From NCBI GenBank assembly GCA_031381685.1, contig JANMYF010000134.1, positions 1 through 21,513 on the forward strand: 21,513 nucleotides of DNA, in the 5' to 3' direction. Positions 11,402 through 17,466 of this stretch are shown here, one piece after another. A program made the position numbers and the translations under genes. The first letter of the stretch is position 1, and every line of letters begins with the position of its first letter. The notes under the pieces were generated by a model, which did not search any database, was not told the origin of the DNA, and saw only the letters and a list, made by a program, of their open reading frames with translations. Source of the DNA: JANLQX01 sp031381685. GTDB taxonomy: Bacteria; Actinomycetota; Acidimicrobiia; Acidimicrobiales; JANYDT01.

Positions 11402-11479
11402 TTGCCCCTATATATGGGGGCAAAACACCTCCCAAGTGCGCTGGGAGGCGTTCTGCCGCAAACCGCTGCCGGCAAGCGG
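11402..11479 (+). ncRNA. Three consecutive hairpins in the prfB-ftsE gap (terminator or structured RNA)
   Basis: The 200-bp gap holds three stem-loops in a row. TTGCCCC (11402-11408) pairs with GGGGCAA (11417-11423) around an 8-nt TATATATG loop. CCTCCCA (11428-11434) pairs with TGGGAGG (11442-11448) around 7 nt. CCGCT (11463-11467) pairs with AGCGG (11475-11479) around 7 nt. No open frame here looks coding. The group could be a composite prfB terminator, a repetitive palindromic element, or a structured RNA; it matches no RNA family I know. Confidence 0.4.
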
Positions 11480-11538
11480 CGGGTCGCCGCGCCATGCCAA
11501 AGCCCACCGAGTGCCCCGCGGGACATGGGGGGCGCTGG

Positions 11539-11544
11539 TAGCGT
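11539..11544 (+). promoter_or_regulatory. Candidate extended -10 promoter for ftsEX
   Basis: TAGCGT is preceded by TGG, matching an extended -10 (TGnTAnnnT). It predicts a start near 11551 and a leader of about 35 nt that is pyrimidine-rich and lacks a Shine-Dalgarno. No -35 was recognised. Confidence 0.4.
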
Positions 11545-11585
11545 TTGACCCGGTCGGGTCAGCTTCCCCCCCGTCCCACCCTCTC

Positions 11586-12272
11586 ATGATCCGGATCGAA
11601 AACGTCACCAAGGTGTACCGGAACAAGACCGTCGCCCTTCGCAACATCTCCTGTGAGATCGGCAAGGGCGAGTTCGTGTTCCTGGTCGGGTCCTCGGGCT
11701 CGGGGAAGTCCACCTTCATGCGTCTGCTCCTCAAGGAAGAGACACCCACCGAGGGCGCGATCTGGGTCGCCGGGAAGAACATCGGTGAGCTGTCCGGCGC
11801 GAAGGTGCCCTACCTCCGACGCAACATCGGATGCATCTTCCAGGACTTCAAGCTGCTGCCCAACAAGACCGTCACCGAGAACGTCGCCTTCGCTCTCGAA
11901 GTCATCGGACGACCCCGCAGCGTGATCCATCAACAGGTCCCGCAGATTCTTGAACTGGTGGGTTTGACGAAGAAGGCCGACAGTTTTCCGAGTGAACTCT
12001 CTGGTGGTGAACAGCAAAGGGTGTCGATCGCCCGTGCCTTCGTGAATCGTCCGCTGATCCTTCTGGCCGACGAGCCCACGGGCAACCTCGACCCGAACAC
12101 GAGCGTTGGCATCATGCGACTGCTCGACCGGATCAACCGCACCGGCACCACCGTGCTGATGGCCACGCACGATCAGGGCATCGTCGACTCGATGCGCCGA
12201 CGCGTGGTCGAACTGGACCGTGGCTCACTGGTTCGCGACCAGGCCCGTGGCGTCTACGGGACACTGGAGTAG
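11586..12272 (+). CDS. ftsE: Cell-division ABC transporter-like ATPase FtsE
   Basis: FtsE is the ATPase of the FtsEX complex, which acts at the division septum and transmits ATP hydrolysis through FtsX to activate periplasmic or cell-wall peptidoglycan hydrolases (RipC-type in mycobacteria). The 228-residue protein carries Walker A GSSGSGKST (35-43), the Q-loop region IFQDFKLLPNKTV, the ABC signature LSGGEQQR (138-145), Walker B LILLADEPTGNLD and the H-loop ATHDQ. ATG 11586 gives the canonical MIRIENVTKVY start. The frame stays open upstream into prfB, but that extension is an out-of-frame shadow of prfB. ftsX begins 6 nt after the stop, so the two are co-translated. Confidence 0.97.
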   Translation: MIRIENVTKVYRNKTVALRNISCEIGKGEFVFLVGSSGSGKSTFMRLLLKEETPTEGAIWVAGKNIGELSGAKVPYLRRNIGCIFQDFKLLPNKTVTENVAFALEVIGRPRSVIHQQVPQILELVGLTKKADSFPSELSGGEQQRVSIARAFVNRPLILLADEPTGNLDPNTSVGIMRLLDRINRTGTTVLMATHDQGIVDSMRRRVVELDRGSLVRDQARGVYGTLE

Positions 12273-12278
12273 TCCGGG

Positions 12279-13160
12279 ATGCGTATCGGATACATCCTTC
12301 GTGAGAGCCTGACGAACCTTCGGCGCAACGTGTTGATGACGGTGGCGTCGTTGCTGACGGTGACGCTGTCGTTGGCCTTGGCGGGAGCGGCTTTGCTGTT
12401 CCGGTCCTCGGTCGACAACGCCACGGTGCAGTTCCGCGGGGGCTTCGAGATTACCGTCTTCATGCAGCCGGAAGCGACGAAGGCGCAGGTCGACGCGATC
12501 GGCCGAGAGCTCAAGGCGATGCCCGAGCTGTCGCGGTACCGGTTCGTGTCGAAGGAGGAGGCGTTTGCCGACATCCAGCGCCTCTATCGCAACTCCCCGG
12601 AGATCCTCGACTCCTATCCCGAGGCGAAGTACGCGCCCGAGCAGTGGCGGGTCAAGCCGCGCGACGCGGCCGACATCGAGGCCATCGGCAAGCGGTTCAA
12701 GAAGCGCGCTGGTGTCTACGAGGTCTCGTTCGCCCGGTCGATCAAGACGATCCTTACCGTGACGGGGTGGATTCAGAACGTGATCCTCATCGTGGCCGGC
12801 GCGTTGCTGGTCTCGGCGATCGTGCTCATCCTCAATACGATCCGCATGGCGATCTTCTCGAGACGTCGTGAGGTTGCGGTGATGAAGCTCGTGGGTGCGA
12901 CGAACGGCTTCATCCGATTGCCCTTCATGGTCGAGGGGATGCTGCAGGGAGCGATCGGTGCGTTGGTTTCTTTCGGAATTCTCGCGGCCGGGACCTCGGC
13001 GGCGCAGTCGGCGATACGCAACTCCACCGTCGGGCTGCTCAAGCAGTTCTCGGTCACCGGCAGCGAGGTCGTCACTACCGGGATTGTCCTCGTGGTGATC
13101 GGCACCGCCGTCGGGGCGATCGGCTCGGCGCTCGCCGTGAGCCGTTTTCTCGACGTCTGA
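12279..13160 (+). CDS. ftsX: Cell-division protein FtsX
   Basis: FtsX is the membrane partner of FtsE. The 293-residue protein has the family topology: a short cytoplasmic N-terminus, TM1 (about 20-41), a large extracytoplasmic domain (about 42-165) that recruits hydrolase regulators, and three further membrane segments (about 168-189, 212-235, 264-285) with the cytoplasmic SRRREVAVMKLVGATNGFI stretch typical of FtsX/MacB-type permeases. The ATG is 6 nt downstream of the ftsE stop. In many actinobacteria smpB follows ftsX closely; here the next gene is convergent trmL, only 37 bp away, and no strong bidirectional terminator is visible between them. Confidence 0.95.
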   Translation: MRIGYILRESLTNLRRNVLMTVASLLTVTLSLALAGAALLFRSSVDNATVQFRGGFEITVFMQPEATKAQVDAIGRELKAMPELSRYRFVSKEEAFADIQRLYRNSPEILDSYPEAKYAPEQWRVKPRDAADIEAIGKRFKKRAGVYEVSFARSIKTILTVTGWIQNVILIVAGALLVSAIVLILNTIRMAIFSRRREVAVMKLVGATNGFIRLPFMVEGMLQGAIGALVSFGILAAGTSAAQSAIRNSTVGLLKQFSVTGSEVVTTGIVLVVIGTAVGAIGSALAVSRFLDV

Positions 13161-13197
13161 ACGGGCAGGCGCCGTCCCCCGGTCGGCCGTGGCTCGC

Positions 13198-13659
13198 TCA
13201 CGCGCATCCGTCGAAGTCGGCGCGCCGCCAGACGTCGTAGACGACAAGGGCAACGGAGTTGGCCAGGTTGAGGCTCCGGTTGTTCGGCCGCATCGGTATA
13301 CGGACGAGGCGATCCTGAGCGAACTCCCGAAGGATATCGTCGGGGAGCCCGGTGCTTTCGCACCCATAGACGAGGACGTCGTCGGGTCCTATTGGTGCCT
13401 GCGCGTAGCTTCGCGACGCCCGACTGGTCAGGGCCCACCACGCCCGGCCGGCCAATGCGGCCCGGCACTTCGCCCACGTTTCGTGTCGCTGCACCTCAGC
13501 GAGATCGTGATAGTCGAGGCCGGCTCGTTGGAGCAACTTGTCCTTGAGCGAGAATCCGATCGGCTCGACGAGGTGGAGCGAGGTGCCCGTGTTCGCGCAG
13601 AGGCGGATGATGTTGCCGGTGTTGCCGGCGATCTCCGGGTTGACGAGGACCACGTGCAC
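13198..13659 (-). CDS. trmL: tRNA (cytidine(34)-2'-O)-methyltransferase, SPOUT family
   Basis: TrmL uses S-adenosylmethionine to 2'-O-methylate the wobble base of leucine tRNAs. The 153-residue protein is the usual length for this minimal SPOUT enzyme. It shows the N-terminal NPEIAGNTGNIIRLCANTG motif, the EPIGF and RAGLDYH segments, the knot motif GCESTGLP and the C-terminal RIPM-x-x-NNRSLNLANSVALVVYD motif, all closely matching E. coli TrmL by eye. I chose GTG 13659 because it gives the standard MHVVLVNPE start. The frame runs upstream to an ATG at 13818, but those 53 residues have no family similarity. No good Shine-Dalgarno is seen. A small open frame ends 7 nt upstream (13667-13891), so translation might be coupled. 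Trm112-type proteins are not known partners of TrmL. Confidence 0.92.
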   Translation of the reverse strand: MHVVLVNPEIAGNTGNIIRLCANTGTSLHLVEPIGFSLKDKLLQRAGLDYHDLAEVQRHETWAKCRAALAGRAWWALTSRASRSYAQAPIGPDDVLVYGCESTGLPDDILREFAQDRLVRIPMRPNNRSLNLANSVALVVYDVWRRADFDGCA

Positions 13660-13666
13660 TGCAGGC

Positions 13667-13891
13667 TCAGCCGTAGGTGTGGTTGCCACGAGGGGTGGAC
13701 GTCGAACGGCCCGAGTGATTGGTCCGAGACTGCGCGAGCGTTCCGCCGCAACCGGGCATCTCGAGTGGATCGCCAGCGGGGCGTCGTCCGCCGAGTTGGA
13801 CGCGGACGGGCGTGACACCGACTCGCGCCGCGAACATCACCTCGCCGACAAAGGCATCTATGGGAGGGGGCGGCAAAGGAGAGGGGGGCAT
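13667..13891 (-). CDS. Possible 74-residue upstream open frame, function unknown
   Basis: This frame lies in the roughly 385-bp gap (13660-14045) between trmL and the sigma-factor gene. It starts at ATG 13891 with a Pro-rich beginning, has a plausible middle (IDAFVGEVMFAARVGVTPVR), and stops 7 nt before the trmL GTG. I recognise no family; the last 30 residues look like low-complexity read-through of GC-rich DNA. There is no clear ribosome site. It could be a short leader gene coupled to trmL or chance. The rest of the gap (13892-14045) shows nothing else I can support. Confidence 0.2.
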   Translation of the reverse strand: MPPSPLPPPPIDAFVGEVMFAARVGVTPVRVQLGGRRPAGDPLEMPGCGGTLAQSRTNHSGRSTSTPRGNHTYG

Positions 13892-14045
13892 GAGGGGCGG
13901 TCGACGGTTGGATGGGCGCAAGGCTGTCCCGTTCGGTGGACCACGCCCTACCCGGAGCCTTGCAGATATGACCGTGGACGATGAAGAAGTCGACGAGTGA
14001 CCAGTGGAAGACACCAATCGACAAGCACCCGGCAGACCGTCACGC

Positions 14046-15317
14046 CTACTCTTCCCCCGGTCGGGCATGCGGGCCGCGGTCGGCGGCTGCCTGTTGGTCC
14101 TCTCCTTCGGCCTCCCGGAGGCGTCGTTCGAGGAACCGGCGGTCGGCTTCGTTGGTCGGACAGGCGAGGGCGCGGCGGTAGTTGCCGGCCGCGGCAGGGT
14201 GGTTGCCCAGGCGGCGGAAGAAGTCGGCTCGGGTGGACCAGTAGAGGTGCCAGCTGTGGACCTCGGCGAGTTCGTCATCGCCGAGGGTGTCGAGGACGTC
14301 GAGGCCGGCCTGCGGGTCGTTGGCAAACGCCACCGCGACCGCCCGATTGACGCGGATGACCGGGGTCGGTCGCAGTCGTTCGAGGAAGCCATAGAGCTCG
14401 GCGATCTGCGGCCAGTCGGTCGACTCGAACGTCGATGCAAGACCGTGGAGCGAGGCGATTGCCGCCTGGATCTGGAACGGTCCGGCGCGTCGTTTCTGGA
14501 GGTTCACCTCGACGAGCCGGGACGACTCCGCGATCGCCGCGTGATCCCATCGCGTGCGGTCCTGGTCGGCGAGAAGGATCACGTCGCCGGCACCATCCAC
14601 CCGCGTGTTCCGTCGGGCGTGTGTGGCCAGCATCAACGCGAGAAGCCCCCAGACCTCGGGTTCGTCGGGAAATGAAGCCGACGCAGAGCGGGCGATGCGA
14701 ACGGCGTCGTCGGCCAGACAGAAACGGCTGTCGAGTGAACCCTCTGTCGCATGGTGGCCGGCCGTGAACACGAGGTACAGCACGTCGAGGACGGCGGGCA
14801 GTCGTTCGGGGAGCTCGTGGTCCTCCGGAACGCGGTACGGGATCCGGGCGGTGCGGATCTTCTTCTTCGCCCGGCTGATCCGCTGCCCCACGGTTGGCTC
14901 GGGTGACAGCAGGACTCGGGCGATCTCTGAGGTGGTGAGTCCGCACAGCGTACGCATGGTGAGGGCGACCCGGGCATCGCGATTGAGGGCCGGGTGACAG
15001 CACGTGAAGAGCAGGCGGAGCTCATCGGGACGTTCGTCGACTGCACCACCTGGGCCGACCGGGTCGTCGAGCAGGCGGACAGCGGCGCTCTCCCGGGCGG
15101 TTCGGGACGACTCGCGTCGCAGCCGGTCGAGAGCCTTTCGCCGGGCGACGGTCGTTAGCCATGCACCGGGGTTATCGGGCACGCCGGAGACACCCCACTG
15201 TTCGAGCGCGACGACGGCCGCCTCCTGCACGGCGTCTTCGGCGAGATCGAAATCACCGGTCAGACGGATGAGGGTGGCCACGACGCGGCCACCCTCCTGT
15301 CGGATGCTCTCGGCCAA
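14046..15317 (-). CDS. ECF42-type RNA polymerase sigma factor with C-terminal TPR-like extension
   Basis: The protein has sigma-70 region 2 (about 10-70, including GDFDLAEDAVQEA at 21-33 and GVPDNPGAWLTTVARRKALDRLRR at 45-68), region 4 (about 100-155, with the LLFTCCHPAL segment and the GLTTSEIARVLLSPEPTVGQRISRAKKKI helix-turn-helix), and a long helical C-terminal extension (about 165-400) rich in TPR-like helix pairs. A size of about 420 residues, this extension and an adjacent YCII/DGPF gene are hallmarks of group ECF42, which has no anti-sigma factor; the extension is thought to control activity. The assumed start is TTG 15317, 35 nt after the YCII stop, because no ATG or GTG lies in a suitable place; the start is uncertain. 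Regulated genes beyond its own operon are unknown. Confidence 0.9.
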   Translation of the reverse strand: MAESIRQEGGRVVATLIRLTGDFDLAEDAVQEAAVVALEQWGVSGVPDNPGAWLTTVARRKALDRLRRESSRTARESAAVRLLDDPVGPGGAVDERPDELRLLFTCCHPALNRDARVALTMRTLCGLTTSEIARVLLSPEPTVGQRISRAKKKIRTARIPYRVPEDHELPERLPAVLDVLYLVFTAGHHATEGSLDSRFCLADDAVRIARSASASFPDEPEVWGLLALMLATHARRNTRVDGAGDVILLADQDRTRWDHAAIAESSRLVEVNLQKRRAGPFQIQAAIASLHGLASTFESTDWPQIAELYGFLERLRPTPVIRVNRAVAVAFANDPQAGLDVLDTLGDDELAEVHSWHLYWSTRADFFRRLGNHPAAAGNYRRALACPTNEADRRFLERRLREAEGEDQQAAADRGPHARPGEE

Positions 15318-15352
15318 CGAGATCGGCCGTTCAACTCCGTCCGTGGCGACCC

Positions 15353-15724
15353 TCAGCCTTGCGAGAAGTCAATCAGCGGCCGGACCTCGACGCGGCCGTG
15401 CCAAGCCCCGGGGATCTGCGCCGCCCAGTGCAGGGCCTCGTCGAGGTCTTTGCACTCGAGGATGTAGAAGCCGCCGAGCGCTTCTTTGGTCTCGGCGAAC
15501 GGACCGTCGGTCGTGACGACGTCACCGCCCTTGTTCCCCCCCGTGACCTGCACGGTGGTTGCGGTGCTGGTCGGCTGCAGCGCCTCCCCACCCCGGAGTA
15601 CTCCGGCGGCGCCGGCCGTTTCGCCAAAGGTGTTGTATTCGGCCATGATCGCCGCCCATTGCTCGGGATTGGTATCCGTGTCGTTCTGCTCGGCGGTGTA
15701 GATGAGTGCTGCGTAGCGTGCCAT
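15353..15724 (-). CDS. YCII-related (DGPF domain) protein, ECF42 partner
   Basis: The 123-residue protein begins MARYAALIYTAEQND and contains the DGPFAETKEALGGFYILE signature (about 75-92), from which the DGPF name comes, plus a C-terminal domain ending IPGAWHGRVEVRPL. YCII-like proteins have a ferredoxin-like alpha/beta fold. DGPF members are almost always next to ECF42 or related sigma genes and are the usual targets of that sigma factor, but their biochemical role is not established. ATG 15724 is supported by AGGAAGG about 9 nt upstream. The frame runs upstream to 15928, but the extension crosses the promoter described separately. A hairpin (GGTTGG-AAGCA-CCAACC, 15739-15755) sits just before the ribosome site and might modulate translation. 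Confidence 0.9.
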   Translation of the reverse strand: MARYAALIYTAEQNDTDTNPEQWAAIMAEYNTFGETAGAAGVLRGGEALQPTSTATTVQVTGGNKGGDVVTTDGPFAETKEALGGFYILECKDLDEALHWAAQIPGAWHGRVEVRPLIDFSQG

Positions 15725-15776
15725 GTCGAGGCCTTCCTGGTTGGTGCTTCCAACCGTTGCGTTGATGAACGTCAAT

Positions 15777-15805
15777 GCGACGAACGCCAACTTCGCGTTT
15801 CGACA
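15777..15805 (-). promoter_or_regulatory. Predicted ECF42 promoter of the YCII-sigma operon
   Basis: On the minus strand TGTCGA (15805-15800) is followed by a 17-bp spacer and CGTC (15782-15779). This matches the ECF42 target motif as I recall it: TGTCGA at -35 and a CGTC/CGAC-like -10. It lies about 55 nt upstream of the YCII start, so the sigma factor probably drives its own operon. Confidence 0.65.
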
Positions 15806-15842
15806 CTGTTCGGTGAATTCTTTTCGAAGCGGCTGTGGCGCC

Positions 15843-16511
15843 TTATCGGCGACGGCTGAGGAACTTGCCGTTCGCCCAACCCGTAGCGACGGACCCCGGG
15901 CCGGACTCGGCACCGACGACCGACGCAACCGGTACCCAACCGCCCTTCTCGTTCACCGGTCGAACCCAGACGATACCGCCGGGCGCCACGGTGGCCACCG
16001 GCGCGGCCGATGCCGCGGGGCCTGAGCGGATGTAGAGCACATCGTTCTCGGCGACGTTCACGACGCGCGCCGGCCGAGAACTGTCGGGCAGGCGATCGCA
16101 TCCGCCCTCGTTCAGCACGCCGCCGAAGTCGACGGTCAGTCGATACGTGTAGTCGCGGGCGCTCATGCCATCGGAACCGGGTCCGTCGAACAGGGTGAAG
16201 CGGCCAGTGCGCCCGTCGGGATGCGAAACCTTCCAGGTACGGAGTGCGTTCTTCGGGGTGCTCGGCTGGGCCGCGACCTTCGTCCACCGGCCGTCGAGCT
16301 CACGAAGCCACATGCCGTCGACGGCGACGGTGATGTCCCAAAACGGCTCGGTCGTGGCGCAGTCGAGGGCAATCGCCCAGGGAAGGCCATTCGGTGCTTT
16401 GGCCGCATTCGCCGCCTGCGGGGAGGCGATGCCGATTGCCGCGCTGATGAAAAGCGCTGCAGCGAGGAGCGTTCGGGCGGGTCGTCGGGGGGTCTGGGGT
16501 TGCGAGTGCAT
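15843..16511 (-). CDS. Secreted TEPFW-domain protein with C-terminal bacterial SH3 domain
   Basis: The 222-residue protein starts with a Sec signal peptide (charged 9-14, hydrophobic 15-30, likely cleavage after AANA near 36). An N-terminal domain (about 40-140) carries a C-x-x-TEPFW motif (51-58), reminiscent of the COG3650-type periplasmic family, and two cysteines (51, 138) that could form a disulfide. The C-terminal part (about 149-218) looks like an SH3b domain: VVNVAENDVLYIRSGP resembles the common DVLNVRSGP strand and GWVPVASV the typical GWV strand. SH3b domains often bind cell-wall peptides, so a cell-envelope role is likely but unproven. I chose ATG 16511 because it gives a compact signal peptide; ATG 16529 adds six residues. 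No Shine-Dalgarno is visible. It is 48 nt downstream of the hydrolase gene and may be co-transcribed with it. Confidence 0.75.
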   Translation of the reverse strand: MHSQPQTPRRPARTLLAAALFISAAIGIASPQAANAAKAPNGLPWAIALDCATTEPFWDITVAVDGMWLRELDGRWTKVAAQPSTPKNALRTWKVSHPDGRTGRFTLFDGPGSDGMSARDYTYRLTVDFGGVLNEGGCDRLPDSSRPARVVNVAENDVLYIRSGPAASAAPVATVAPGGIVWVRPVNEKGGWVPVASVVGAESGPGSVATGWANGKFLSRRR

Positions 16512-16559
16512 GCCCGACCATTCTCGCATCGGTCAGTCGGTCATCGGAGGTTCTGCCGT

Positions 16560-17435
16560 TCAGTAGCGATGAGAGTCGAGGAACACAGCGACGGCCCCCA
16601 TGAATGGCTCGAACTGGTCGTACCGGATGGCGTGGCCTGCCCCAGTAATATGCGCGCTGGTGATCAGCGGGTTCAGTGCAGACGCCTCTGCCGCCAGTTC
16701 CGGGGTGATGATGCCGCCTGCGGCGCTGTCGCCGAGGACGAGCAGCGTCGGGCACTCGATCAACGGGACCACGGTGCGCCACGGGGCGCGAAGAGACGGG
16801 AAGTGCTCGAAGAGATCGAGCTGCACGTGCATTCGGGCATCCAGTGAGAGCGCCACGTCTACCTCCGACCAGAGCGGTGAATCGGACCGCCGCGCCGCAA
16901 GAGCCTCCTCGCGCGGAGCCTGTTGCATCCAGGCCACCCATTCGCGCCAGGCGGTGTTGCCGGCCTGACGGACCGCCTCTTGCTGCGCCGCTTCCTCGTC
17001 GGTGGCGGGAAAGGGCGTTTCCCACCACGCCGGGTCCTCGAGCACGATGGCACGGGCGATTCCCGTATTCGCGGCGACGGCGAGCGCGATGGTCGACGCG
17101 CCCATCGAATGCCCCATCATCGCCGGACGGTCCAGACCCAGGGCGTCGACCACGGTGCGTAGATCGGACACTCGGATGGCATCGTCGAACCGATCGCCGG
17201 CCCGGCCCGATGCCCCGTGTCCGCGGGCGTCGTAGGCCACGACGTCCCAGTTGTCCGCCAGTCGTTCGGCCGCTCGGCTGAAGTACAGCGCGCTGTCGGT
17301 GAAACCGTGGACCAACAGGAGCGGAGGTCCGTTGCCACCGCTGCGGAGCCACCGCAACGCTGTTCCGTCCTCAGCCTGGCAATGCCCCTGTCCCCAGTCG
17401 CGCATGGATGCCGGTCGGCCGGTGGCGCTTGTCAT
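16560..17435 (-). CDS. Alpha/beta hydrolase
   Basis: The 291-residue cytoplasmic protein has the alpha/beta hydrolase fold signature: the oxyanion HG motif in LLLVHGFTDS (40-49), nucleophile elbow GHSMGA (108-113, Ser110), a probable acid Asp236 in LLVLGDS, and catalytic His268 in GAGHAIR. The cap region (about 135-205) is Trp- and Glu-rich. It resembles esterases and dehydrolases in the broad MhpC/PcaD group; the substrate cannot be read from sequence. The gene starts 31 nt after the WS/DGAT stop on the same strand, so an operon is likely and a lipid or acyl-ester substrate is an attractive guess. ATG 17435 is the first start in frame; a weak GGTGAG lies upstream. Confidence 0.88.
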   Translation of the reverse strand: MTSATGRPASMRDWGQGHCQAEDGTALRWLRSGGNGPPLLLVHGFTDSALYFSRAAERLADNWDVVAYDARGHGASGRAGDRFDDAIRVSDLRTVVDALGLDRPAMMGHSMGASTIALAVAANTGIARAIVLEDPAWWETPFPATDEEAAQQEAVRQAGNTAWREWVAWMQQAPREEALAARRSDSPLWSEVDVALSLDARMHVQLDLFEHFPSLRAPWRTVVPLIECPTLLVLGDSAAGGIITPELAAEASALNPLITSAHITGAGHAIRYDQFEPFMGAVAVFLDSHRY

Positions 17436-17466
17436 CGTGCCATCTCACCACACGTGAGGCAGCCAG

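Noticed and set aside
10728..11585. A long N-terminal extension of FtsE running back into prfB.
   Set aside because: FtsE is complete from 11586; the upstream frame is an Arg-rich shadow of prfB and crosses the hairpin cluster.
13428..14024. A 198-codon minus-strand frame overlapping the start of trmL.
   Set aside because: It overlaps conserved TrmL sequence in a different frame and shows no recognisable protein features.
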